Assembly: GCA_030549495.1 (NCBI GenBank)
Contig: JAUIRK010000678.1
Span: forward strand, 1-64,000
Length of the DNA stretch: 64,000 nucleotides
Reading direction: 5' to 3'
Source of the DNA: Nectonema munidae
Taxonomy: Eukaryota; Nematomorpha; Nectonematoida; Nectonematidae
In this document: piece by piece, positions 34,218 through 44,990 of the stretch
Position numbering within the stretch: position 1 is the stretch's first letter
How the letters are laid out: each line of letters begins with the position of its first letter
Program-made: the position numbers and the translations under genes
The notes under the pieces: generated by a model
The model's database searches: none
What the model saw: the letters and a program-made list of their open reading frames with translations, nothing else
Told to the model about the DNA's origin: nothing

Positions 34218-36352
34218 AGCATTTCAGCGGGCTCTTGATGAAGTAAGCAAGAGCCCGACTGAAAAACCCACAGAGGACGAAAGTCTCTGTGGGTTCACCG
34301 ATGCACTACTGGACAGTGCAATCGACGAATATCTAACTAATGCCACAGACGAGCTGAGCCAAGCTGCTCCCGTCATGCAAACAAAATTCCTCGATGATTT
34401 GCCCCCATTAGAGGTTCAAGATGTGGCTTCTCCTACACCAGGAGAGTTAGAAGAGGCAATGATACCGACAGATCTGGTGGAAGATCTCACCAGAGACTTC
34501 ACCTTCCCAACTCTTACTGATATGGGCGAAGTGTTAGGAGAACAATCTCCAGTCCAGGTCCCTACGGATGCTTTCCATGAAGTGCTTACCTCAGTCTTCG
34601 GACCAGAGTTCGAAGCCATCCTCGATGGAGAACCTGAAAAGCACGACGATACCAATAGTATGGAATCACAAGATCTCGAAAGCCCCGAAAGAATACAAGA
34701 GTTCTTTAACAAGATTCGGGAGCACCCGAATATCAATCAAAAGACAGTAAAGTTAATTACCTCCTTCGAATACAACGCAAACAGGAAAAAATTCTCCCCA
34801 AAGGTTTGGAGAGAAATCTTCACTACACTCCTATCTGACGTCTGTGATGGACCATCAGATGAGGTAAACATTGACAATATAGATGATCCATCCCCACATG
34901 GTTGCTGTCTCATAAACAAAAACAACCAAAGATCAGTCAATAACGAAATATGCTGGGAAAATCGCTCTTTCTCGGCACATTCCTCTGTATGGGAAGCGCC
35001 TCATGATTTAAAGAATGCAAAGGCAAGAAAGATCCTAACCCAAGGGTTCAAACCCAAAATTGTCTGTAATGCCAAAGCAGGTTCTTTCAATTCCTACTAC
35101 AAATCGCCTATATCCCAAAGAAATGTCATAAGCAACCTTGTGGTTCCTGAACTCCTAAAGTACAGCATAATCGAAGAAATTACTGAACCAAAGATTTCCT
35201 CTCCAGTATTCCTAATACCTAAGAAGGACAACGAAATCAGGTTTATATAAAATTTTGCCTTCTCTAAACAACTTTTCGACAAACATCCTATTAAACTAAT
35301 CTCCGTCATGTTGCTGAAATACCTATGTCATGGATACCAGTACGCTACAAAGTTTGATATAAAAACGCCTTTTATGGCGTTAAAATAAACAAATACTACA
35401 GAAAGTTCTTCTCGTTCAGGTGTGGAAGTCATGCTTATGCGTTTGAAAGACTTCCAATGGGGGCCAATTTTAGCCCGGGGTCCTTCAATTCGTATTAGGC
35501 ACACTCATCAATACCTTCTTAAACCGCTTCAAAAGCTTACAAGTAAAAATCCTCTACTACATTGACGACATTTTGATCATCACAAAGAGTGAAAAAGTAA
35601 TGTGGAAAATCACTGAAGCATTCCAAAGGTTTTGCTGTGAATGCAGCATCACCCTGAATTCAAGAAAGTCAATTGTCACTCCTCAGCAACAAATCACTTT
35701 CCTAGGTATCAACATCAACTTCCAAGATCAAGAATTTTGTATCAACAATCCTACAAAAAGTCTCATCTTGGAAGCGATCTGCAAGTTAGCACTGCTAATG
35801 ATTGAAAACAACCCGCCGACAAAAGTTATACAAAGATTGCTGGGATACGTAACATACTACGTTGGCACCGTCAAGGGAAGACCAAAGATCACCAAGATGC
35901 TGTACGATACGCTAACAAGAAGAAGAATCGATTGGAGAACCCTTGAATACATCATCAACGACATTAGTAAGCCCTGGAAGTTCGTCAACAAAGTAACTCA
36001 TACAGAAGAAATCGTATACTGCGACGCAACGCCCAAGCAACTAGGAATATGGACTCCCAAAGGCTCCTTCTACGTAATTCTAAAGAAACCCCTCAACATC
36101 CAAGTTACTGAATTCCTAGCAATCATCCTCGCATCCACGGTAACAAGAGCTACCATATTATCTGACAACACAGCTGCTATTTACGCAATCAGAGGATATG
36201 GTAGCAACAACCTAATCATCCACAAACTCATTCAGCTCTTAACCCAGAAGAATGACGATCTTGTGGAATTCCTCAAGCAAAGCGTAAAGTTCGTTTCATC
36301 AGATGAAAACTTAGCAGACTTGGCCAGCCGCTGGACAGAAAGAAATACATAA
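34150..36352 (+). pseudogene. pol-like region: long leader, reverse transcriptase, RNase H (fossil)
   Basis: A leader of roughly 300 residues without a recognisable protease precedes the reverse transcriptase, which is marked by 'ISSPVFLIPKKDNEIRFI' and a YIDD box. The connection domain has 'IQRLLGYVTYYVGTVKG', and RNase H has 'IVYCDATPKQLGIW', 'VTEFLAIILAS', 'ILSDNTAAIYA' and 'DENLADLASRW'. The RNase H ends directly at the second 86-bp repeat. Under the fossil rule I give no further detail on its breaks. Confidence 0.8.
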
Positions 36353-36430
36353 ACTATAAATAGGCAAGCACTCCAGCGGTTGGTCACTTTTTGCTTTTCT
36401 CTTCCTCGCGTGAACATCTCTCTCTCAACT
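36345..36430 (+). repeat. Right 86-bp direct repeat of the retroelement
   Basis: Identical by eye to 33486-33571. The RNase H frame terminates in its first bases. Element sequence appears to continue about 150 bp beyond it. Confidence 0.9.
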
Positions 36431-36884
36431 CCCAGCCCTACCCACCCTGGATTATATTTTTTGTGTGTTTTTTACGCTATTTGTGTGTCTTTTTATTGTT
36501 ATTAATAAATAAAGTTGAAAAAATAATAATAAAAAGCACAGCCAAAAGGCTGTGGGACAAAAAAAAAGAAATAAAAGAGAAAGAGTTCATGTGTTTTTCA
36601 TCATTTTTCATTACTGGAGTAAGGTTTTTTAGGGATCTACCGATTCCAAATATTACAAACAACTTCAGTTTTGTCAAAGCATTTGAGAAAACTAAATTAA
36701 CATTTTGTTTATTAAAAAACCAATTAGATAACATTTTGTTTATTTAATATAAATTTTAGAGAAAAATATTGTTTTAGATTCAAATAAATAAATATTAATA
36801 TTTTTTAAGTTAATACAAAAATAGAATTTTTATTTTTAATGAAAAATACTGTTAGTTTTTTTTCTTATAAAATTCACAATTTTA

Positions 36885-36971
36885 TGTCATGAAATGGAGT
36901 TGTATGTGATGAAATGTCGCGTGATGAAGTATCGTGTGATGAAATGTCGTGTGATGAAATGCCGTAGCACC
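36885..36971 (-). repeat. MULE right inverted end, tandem 15-16-bp units
   Basis: Five to six units of 'gtgatgaaatgtcg' type, the inverse of the left end, finishing in GTAGCACC. Confidence 0.9.
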
Positions 36972-38713
36972 AATGAATCTACGATTAGGTCAATCAAAAA
37001 AAGTGAAAACCTGATCAGAAATGCGGTTGCTACATGCCATCCATCAACTGCAAAAGTGTCTCAACATGTTAGAGACCGTTCCCTTGTTAAAATGGAAAAA
37101 GCATTAAATCTTTGGATTGAAGATTTAAATAGAAAATCCATTCCTATCACAAGCGAAACAATAAGAGAAAAGGCAACGTCTCTTTATGAATATTTCAATG
37201 AAAACTCTTCAAATTCTTTTTTTAAAGGCAGTAAAGGGTGGTTCGAAAATTTAAAAAAAAAGGTATTCAATCCATAATCTCAAGTTTACAGGTGAAACTG
37301 CTTCTGCTGATTTTACTGCCGCAAAAAAGTATATAGAAGTTTTTAAAAATATTATAGAAGAAAAAAATTATTCACCTGAACAAGTATTTAACGCTGACGA
37401 AACAAGTTTTTTTGGAAGAAAATGCCTAGTAGAACATATTTATCTAAACAAGAAAAGCAAGCTCCAGGTTTTAAAATGTCAAAAGATAGAATTTCTATGC
37501 CTTTATGTGCTAACGCAACTGGCCATATGATTAAATCATTGTTTATATACAAATCAAAAAGACCACGTTGTTTCAAAGGAAAAGATATGAATGCATTGCC
37601 ATTGTTTTATCGTCACAACAGAAAAGCATGGATGACAACTATACTTATGACAGACTGGTTTCACAATTGTTTTATTCCTGAAGTAGAAAAATATTTGAAA
37701 GAAAAAGGGCTGGAGTTTAAAGTTTTGTTGCTTCTTGATAATTGTCCTGCTCATCCGGAGTCTTTAAAGTTTGCAAATGATAAAATCCAAGTTGAATTTC
37801 TTCATCCAAACACTACTTCGTTAATCCAACCTATAGACCAAAATGTAATTGCAATCCTTAAAGCTAAATATGTTTAAAAAAAATTTACAATTATGTTAAA
37901 GAGCATTGAGAATGGCGAAGATCTTTATTTATGGTGGAAAAACTATAACTTAGCAAATTGTTTAAAAGTTCTTAAAGAAAGCCTTAACGAACTAACTGAA
38001 AAAAGCATCAAATCTTCTTGGAAAAAGCTTTGGCCTGAAGTTATAAACTTTACTGAGATTACAGAACTAGATGATGTTATTTCTGAAATTGAAGCTCTAG
38101 CTAAACTTGTTGACGACGAAGGATTTGACAATATTCAAATGAATTTTTAAAAGAAAATTTAGAAGAATTGAACAATGATGACATAATAAACATAGAAATA
38201 GAAGAAAATAATGAGACAGAAGAAGAAACGGCCTCAGAAGTATGGACTTTGGAGAAACTTGGTGAAATACAAAGAGTTTGGAAAGAGCTTGAGTCACTTA
38301 TTTTGAAATATGACCCTTCTTTAGAAAGGGCTTTTTTTGCCGAAGCTAAATTTGAGGAAGGAATTTCTCCTTATTTAGAAATGATAAAGGAGTTAAAAAA
38401 GAACACCCTTAGCTTCCAATCACAATGTTTTTGAAAAAAAATATTTAAATTTCTTAGTTATTTTGTTTTAAAATTTTAATAAAATGTCTTCAATTAATTT
38501 ATATTTAATGACATAAGAACATTAAAGTCATAATATAAATAAAGAATAAATATTAAAAGTTAAAAACATAATAAAACTTTGATTTGGAAAATGTCTAGTG
38601 AAATTAAAGGTTTATGAAAGTTATTAAGATGATCAAAAAAGAGTATTCACGGTTTTAGCTATTCGCGGGAACTTTAGGAACGAAACCCCCGCGAATAACG
38701 AGGGACTACTGTA

Positions 38714-39404
38714 TATTCATATTGTAAACATAACTTTATTCCAATGTACTTAATTAATTAAGAATATAAACCACATGAGCTCATTTATTTTTTGACAAAA
38801 TCTCCACAGATAAATTTTATTTATTCATTTTGAAAAGTAAGATCGGCAAAATTGAATCTTATTTAAAGTGTCGTAATAAAAAACTCATAAAGTAGAATAG
38901 GAATTAGTTTTAAAGGAACATGCTGATATTGATGACTCCATACAAACTAGTGCATCGTATATGCGTAAAAAACAGGAACATAGGCAATTTGATGCCTTCT
39001 TTGTCAAAAGTTGTATATGTCAGAAGGTGTTTGATAGAACAAAGCTCGATTTGCAATACCTCAGTCCCGATTTATTTTATTTTTAGGAGTTTAAAAACTT
39101 ATTTAAATAACATTTGATTTATTTTGTTCATTGTTGCCTTTACTTTTAATCAAACATAATTGAGAAGTTCAATGTTTCAAATTAAGAATCAGCATAGGAA
39201 TCGTGCAAAACTTTGCTATAGTTCCACTCCTACCTCAAATTATAACAGATTAACTGTATGGTGCTACAGATGAAACATTTTAATGAAACAAAATCTAACT
39301 TCAAAATGGTGTAATACGCTAAAAACTAACGGTCAATCAATCGTAAGATCTCTATTTTATATGGCTGTAGATGAATATAATCACAGCAAGACTCCAAGTG
39401 TGAT
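38714..39404. other. Intergenic, nothing recognised
   Basis: AT-rich sequence between the Tigger element and a SINE; no gene or repeat seen. Confidence 0.4.
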
Positions 39405-39541
39405 CCAGTAGGGTGTTTTCATCGGAAGGGCACAATTGCACCGCTTCTATCGAACTGTGAGGAAAGCAGGGTTAATACGGGATCGAACTGAAAACCTTGG
39501 GTAATCAAATCCATCATCTAACCAACCCTACTAACGGCCCA
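39405..39541 (-). mobile_element. SINE family A
   Basis: The minus strand has the tRNA-like head with 'AGTAGGGTTGGTTAGATGA', a mutated B box (AGTTCGATCC) and the shared body. It is more diverged than the 8341 and 19247 copies. Confidence 0.75.
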
Positions 39542-39707
39542 GTTTATTAGGCAGATGTTACATATTATAGCATCCATTCATAAAAAATATTAAGAGACAA
39601 GAGAATGCTTAGGATTTTCTATAAAAATAGCACTGTTGATTCTAAGCAACAAGATAAAAAGTTTGTCTTGGTTAGTTTTAATAGAAGATAACCAAAATTT
39701 TGATTGA

Positions 39708-40012
39708 TCAAAAATATTCCTTCAAATTTTACATAAAATATATGTTATACTAAATCGGCCACACTGGTTTCATTTCTGGACTCTTTTTTCATTTAGGATG
39801 TGAAAATACCTATAAGTGTTAATGAAACTTGCGGTTTATTTCTAAAAATTGTCTACAAAAACATTCATTCAAATTTTACAATTAAATGTTTTTATACCAA
39901 ATCAACCATGCTAGTTTCATTTATGGACTCAGTTTTTGCAGTTTGAATTTGAAAATACATATAAGTATCAATGTAATTTGCGGTTAGTTCTAAAATTTGT
40001 TTCGAAAAATCA
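39708..40012. repeat. Second locus of the ~150-bp satellite, two copies
   Basis: Two head-to-tail units match the intron 1 array of ZRANB2 ('gtgaaaatacctataagtgt', 'aaacattcattcaaatttta', 'ataccaaatcaaccatgcta'). They are closest to the 5485-5690 units there. Confidence 0.85.
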
Positions 40013-40784
40013 GCATTATTTTATAAAAAATCAATATAGTTAAAAAATGAAAACAGAAAAATATATAATTTCCCTTGAAAATGGAACTAATGTTTGAAAA
40101 AATACGTATCAGAAGACTTTTTGATAGTAACTCAATTGAATAATAAATTGTTTTGATCAAAAATATAAAAACACTAGCAAATGGTTAAAATGACCTATTG
40201 CTATTTTATACATATCATGAACTAGCTGTTCCACGGGTTAAAGAAAATTTAGAAATTGGTTGAGCACTTGGGAACTAAAAATAAAGGAAAAAATTTGGAA
40301 GTTATTCACTCCACAAATAATTTTCAATTTTATATCATAAAAGATTCTATAGCTTTATGAGTAGATACTCTCATATAAAAATTAGTATAGATGAAAACTC
40401 GAACTAAATGTAGTTTCATTACGGTCTTTTTAAGCATCGTTGTAGTTAAATTTGGAACGAGTATGACAAGTGTTGAAAAAAATCGTGTTTTAAATATAAA
40501 TTTAATAGAAAAACTAGGCAGGCGATTAGTTTTGAGAATTTTGATAGTCAAAAGTAAAATTTATGATTATGGCAGAAAATCATTTCAAAATAAAATTCAT
40601 CTGGAAAAACCCCCATTATAATTCGAATGAAACTTATTAAGTTATGGCAAAATAAATAAAAATAATTATTTATTAAAAAGTATATTATTTAAGGTTATTA
40701 AATCCTTTTTAGTTGTTCAGCCTAATGTTTAGAAAATCAGTGAGTTAATACTTCTTCGTAAAACAAATAAAGATTCTAACTTCA
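40013..40784. other. Intergenic, nothing recognised
   Basis: AT-rich; the small frames near 40330-40620 on both strands match nothing I know. Confidence 0.35.
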
Positions 40785-40910
40785 TTCAGCGCCCAATCAC
40801 CCTCTTATCTATCCTAAGCAAACTTTTCGAAAAAAACATTTGCAAACGACTAGTACATTATATTACATCATGTAACCTAATCCATCACACTAAATTTGCA
40901 TATCTTCTTT
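40785..40910 (+). mobile_element. LINE reverse-transcriptase fragment
   Basis: It encodes 'QRPITLLSILSKLFEKNICK' followed by 'RLVHYITSCNLIHHTKFAYL'. This is the first conserved RT block (R-P-I-x-L-L), ending where 'QFGF' is expected. It is a short remnant. Confidence 0.7.
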
Positions 40911-41639
40911 CCTATTCACTTTCTATTTCTTCTTTGTTTTTACTTCGACTGAAATTTGAAATCCTCGAATAAATTATAACATAAAATGTTTCAACCTAAT
41001 AACTAAAAAAAGACGGGGAAATAGTGGAGATTTTAGCGTGTATATAAAAAGCATATTTAATCCTCAAAATGTATACCTTCAAAGTATTGTTGTAAGCACA
41101 TTTGATTATATATTATAAAACATTTATTCTTCTGTTATATAGAAATTTTGGATTGTATATCACTGGTATTTAAAGGGCGCGTAACCGGCGTACACCCCTC
41201 CCCCCCTAAAAATGCATTGCCAATTGCTTGAAATTTTTCTTAATCTAATTCTTTTTGTAAAATTCAAATATTATGATGATTTCTGCAACTCATTTTTTAG
41301 ATTCAATCTTTCTCTAAAGCGAGAAGCCCTAAAAAGTTTTTTATGTTTCAATCGTAGTTAAGTGTGACACTTATTACTTTTATATTATCCCATTTTTTTA
41401 TAAATTTATTATTTAAACACATCAAGTTTTATCAAATCAATTCACTTCGCAGTTCAATGAATGAGGATAGTTTTAATGCTCTCATTCTTTTAAAAATTTT
41501 GATAAAGCTTATATGCTTAAAATTTGAGTTCTAGTTTAGTAAAATGCGCCCACTCCTAATGTCAATTTCTAGACCGCCCCGGTATATACCTTCTAACCCT
41601 AAACTAAATATTTTTTGAAGAGTTCGAGATTTTAATTAA

Positions 41640-43080
41640 AAAATTAATGATACTAATTATACAATATTCATTATAGGTGGTTTTAATATCAATTTAAGTA
41701 TGGATGATGATCATAATGAAAACAGGAACAAGTTTATTCTTATTTTATTCAAAGTCAATTTTCACTTCAAGATTCTAGGAATGACCAGAATAATTGAATC
41801 TAGTTGTAGAATTATAGATAATATTTTTACATACTTTTTTTTAGTTCTTATTTAGCAGCCAATTTTATAGTTTATATTTTTCAATATTACTGTTTTGGCT
41901 TTTAATCATGTTTTTTTTCTAATTCTTCACTTTGTCACTGTTTGACTGAAATTACGCATTTTTAATGATAAAAATATATCCAAGTTCTACCTTTGATTGT
42001 TATCTGAAAGTTGGTACATCAATCTTTCGTAATAATTATTTCGATATACATATGTTGTGTATAATTGATGAATGCTTTCCTCTTTTTTATAAAACTAGTA
42101 TGGGTTTTAAGGATAAGGATAAGTGGTTCAATTCAGAGTTTAGAATAAAAAAAAAATATATAAAATGTATAAACACTTTTTGAAAAATCTTGGATCCGTA
42201 CACTAAAGCTGTATAATAAAATTGTCTAACAAACAAGAGAGAATTTTAATAATTTAAAATTCTCTGTAATGAAAATAATATTAAAGTCACTTGGAGACTA
42301 ATTAATAGAACTTAGGTAATTTGGTTACTGAAAACATCAAAGTTGAAAGTAATGAGGTTAACTCCCATTTTGCAAGTGTTTCCGAAAAAAACATTTTATG
42401 TGAAAATGTTACAGAGAATGAAATTTTACTTGTTGGTAGTTTGTTAATCACAGAGTTTTTAGTCAATTATACTCTAAAGTCTATAACGAAATTTATGAAA
42501 TTTGTTTTATTATAAGCATAAGATAACATAAATGATAAAATTTTGCTTCAAAAGTTACATTGCTATGGATTAAGATGAAATTTCTTAATTTACTTAGAAG
42601 CTTTTATCTGATAGAAAACAGTGTTAAATGGTTAATGTGCATCCTTCTGATCTTATTTTCTTAAGTTCATGTATGCCACAAAATTTTATTTTAAGATTTT
42701 TATTTTTTACTTTATAAAAAAATGAGGTTTTGATTTGAATAGTGATAATTTTGATATGTTTATATATGCTATATCTTTGAATATAATACCATTAATGACT
42801 TTCTATGTAAGTTTCATCAATTGCAATTAGAAAATTATCTTGATATAAGTGTGTCTAAATGTCATTATATTTATTTTACAAGGAAAGAAAAACGACATCG
42901 CCTTCTACTTATATAAACTTAAAAATTTGAACTTTTACAAGCATCTGGTGGTTATAGTTGATAAATTTGAGAAAATCAAATATTTATTCTTTTCAAATAT
43001 ATCGTTGTCTCTAGTTTCCTATATGTATGATTTGATAAAAATGATTAGAGAGACTAAATTTATATTTCTATTCTAAAAGT
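41640..43080 (+). mobile_element. Decayed LINE, endonuclease to reverse transcriptase
   Basis: Pieces in order: 'IIGGFNINLSMDDDHNEN' (endonuclease G-D-F-N block with D changed to G, ~41670); 'RIIDNIFTYFF' (~41810); linker 'WFNSEFRIKKKYIKCINTF' (~42124); 'NVTENEIL' (~42407); then RT thumb-like 'LDISVSKCHYIYFTRKEKRH' (~42840-42900). Many stops and frame changes. It resembles the Jockey/CR1-like LINEs at 51-55 kb. Confidence 0.65.
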
Positions 43081-43096
43081 AACGGGAGGAATAAAT

Positions 43097-43455
43097 ATTT
43101 TTTGATTTTTAAAGAATATTTTTCGATTCTTTGATTACAGGATTTTATATTGATTATTATTTGACAAATATATTATTTAATTTCGTGCAAATTGCAAAAA
43201 TATAGGTAATAACTTTTGTAGCATCGTATGAGGTATATCAAATCTTACATCTAGCAAAATATGAAATGAAAGTTTCATATTTTTTGATTTTATAGAGAAT
43301 ATTTTTCAATTTTTTGATTGCAGAATTTTATTTGATTATTTGACAGATATATTAAATAATATCATGAAAAAATAGCAAAAATATACGTATTAACTTATGT
43401 AACATCGTCTCCCTGATGAGGTATAACAAATCTTACATCTAGCAAAATATGAACT
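43097..43455. repeat. Tandem duplication, two units of ~180 bp
   Basis: Unit 1 is 43097-43277 and unit 2 is 43278-43455. Both start 'tattttttgattttt' or close to it and end 'aaatcttacatctagcaaaa'. Confidence 0.8.
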
Positions 43456-43457
43456 GT

Positions 43458-43532
43458 CAGGTTGGAGATAAACCATCGCAGTATACAGGTTGGAGATGAA
43501 TCATCGTAGTATACAGGTTGGAGATGACACTC
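43458..43532. repeat. 28-bp tandem repeat, about 2.7 units
   Basis: The unit is 'caggttggagatgaatcatc' plus 'gtagtata'. It is followed by 'gcgttcaaccgtacaggtta'. The same module, with a single unit, recurs at 44644-44710. Confidence 0.8.
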
Positions 43533-43559
43533 AAGTTTTCTACCAGCGTTCAACCGTAC

Positions 43560-44990
43560 AGGTTATGAGAATACACAGAAGAGTTTCCTAAAACTCTTCA
43601 TACTGAAAAAAACATTTCTTCAAATATATTATTAATATTTTAAAGAATCTTGCATTATAGAAATGCTGTGTTTGTGTGTATGTATGTGAGTTTAAGTAGG
43701 TCTGGCAACACAAATATATATAAAAAAAATTTTAACAAAAATATTTATGGTAAAATAAAAATAATATTGTACTCAGAATGATAAGAAAAATCTAAAAATT
43801 TATAATACTTTTTTTATTTGTTTAATATATGTGAAGTCATGATTTTGAGACCTTTTGAAAGGCCTAAAAAATCGAAAATTAAAAAAAATTAAAATTTAAA
43901 AACCTATTCTTATAGGGTTTGGTAAACTGATTCCAAATATGTAATTTGTTTAAAATGAATCGATATATTTTTGAGGTCAACGTGGAAATTTTGTAATTTT
44001 ATCAATTTCAGGGTCAAAAAAAGTATTTTAAAAAATTCAAACTTAAAATATAATCAGTATAATTTTGTGGACCCCATATATTTTTTTTAAAAAATTTACA
44101 AAAAAAATAATTTTTCAACGTATTATATTTAAATATTAGGTATATTTTATGAATATACAAAAAAAATACAAAAAAATGTAATTATTCATTTTACACCCTA
44201 AAATATAGTGAAAAATATCATAATTGTCCATATTGTTCCAAGGCTTATAAAAAAATTTTAGAAATTTTTTCAAAAAGAAACGAAATCGAAAATGAGGGTA
44301 AAAGGATGCTCTTTAAGATAGGCATGGCTTTCAAAATTAAAATTTGTAAATTTTAACACAAATTTTTTTTAAAAATAGTTAAATTGAAAAATATATATAA
44401 AACATTTTGAAATTTTTTTCAGAAAATATTTTATTTATAAGTGTACTATAATATAATACAATGGAAAAATTAAATAAATTAATTTAACTTCTCGTGTAAA
44501 AAAAATTTTGAGTGAAATTTTTAGTTCAAGTACGGGTCTATGAAATTAATTTGAAGTCATTCACCTACACCACATGAAAGTACTAGCGAAATAAAGTAGA
44601 TTAATATTTTATACCCTGAAAAAATCTTACTATGTAATAGAAACCATCGTAGTATACAGATTGGAGATTAAGTTGCATACAAGCGTTCAATCGTACAGGT
44701 TATGAGAATCATAATAAAGAACAATTTTCAAACACTTCATACAGTAAAATGTTTCTTCAATATTTGTGGGGAGTGCGCGTGAGAACCGAAAATTAAAATT
44801 ATTTTTTTAAAATCTACAAATAAATTTAGGTTTTTGTAGCAGCTTTTTTCTTTTTCTCTTCTCATTTTTTTTCAGTGAACTTATCAAAGCGAAATCCAAA
44901 ATCTTTATTTTTTGAGGAATCAAATTGTAAATTAAACCCGCACTTAAAATTTTGGAGAATAATTCAAAAGCTATAAGTAATATAAAACCG
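43560..44990. other. AT-rich repeat-derived sequence
   Basis: No gene. Apart from the module at 44644-44710 and the start of the 45-kb duplication unit (from ~44790) I see nothing to name. Confidence 0.35.

Larger units (their letters stand above)
33484..36579 (+). mobile_element. Short terminally repeated RT/RNase H retroelement, fossil copy
   Basis: About 3.1 kb lying downstream of the MULE transposase stop and inside the MULE. An 86-bp direct repeat lies near the left end (33486-33571) and again after the coding part (36345-36430), the two copies identical by eye. AAAGAGTT on both sides (33476-33483 and 36580-36587) may be a target duplication. Parts are a gag-like frame, then an overlapping pol-like region with reverse transcriptase and RNase H. 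I see no integrase, protease or tyrosine recombinase. Past the second repeat are an AATAAA and a short hairpin. The copy looks broken, with one or two breaks, but identical repeats suggest it is young. Family uncertain: DIRS-like or hepadna-like affinities are possible. Confidence 0.8.
31611..36971 (+). mobile_element. MULE (Phantom/FB-like) with tandem-repeat inverted ends
   Basis: The ends GGTCTTATGACATTTCATC and its inverse GATGAAATGCCGTAGCACC bound the element. The 8-bp target duplication AATGAATC is perfect (31603-31610 and 36972-36979) and falls inside the Tigger coding sequence. Each end extends inward as a row of 15-16-bp units (CATTTCATCACACGACA type): about seven on the left, to 31728, and five or six on the right, from about 36885. 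Removing the nested retroelement leaves ~2.27 kb. Confidence 0.92.
31462..38434 (+). pseudogene. Tigger transposase, split by insertion
   Basis: The N-terminal helix-turn-helix is at 31462-31610 ('SYAARGREFNVNES'). It resumes after the MULE at 36980 with 'TIRSIKKSENLIRNAV'. The CENP-B-type DNA-binding part ('KGWFENLKKK') follows. The DDD core is seen as 'NADETSFF' (~37392), 'LLLLDNCPAHPESLKF' (~37728) and 'QPIDQNVIAILKAKY' (~37829). A C-terminal tail runs to 38434. Apart from the MULE, frame changes occur near 37260, 37410, 37877 and 38148, so it is inactive. Family members use this protein to cut and paste at TA. Confidence 0.85.
31190..38711 (+). mobile_element. Tigger (pogo) DNA transposon split by a nested MULE
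   Basis: The left end is CAGTTATCCCTCGTTATTC and the right end CCGCGAATAACGAGGGACTA, which are inverted copies. Both are flanked by TA (31188-31189 and 38712-38713), the expected target duplication. Without the insert the element would be about 2.15 kb. It begins 30 bp upstream of the B-box/Tudor start codon, in opposite orientation. Confidence 0.92.

Noticed and set aside
33566-34940. Minus-strand frames across the retroelement
   Set aside because: Shadows of the plus-strand gag-like and pol-like frames.
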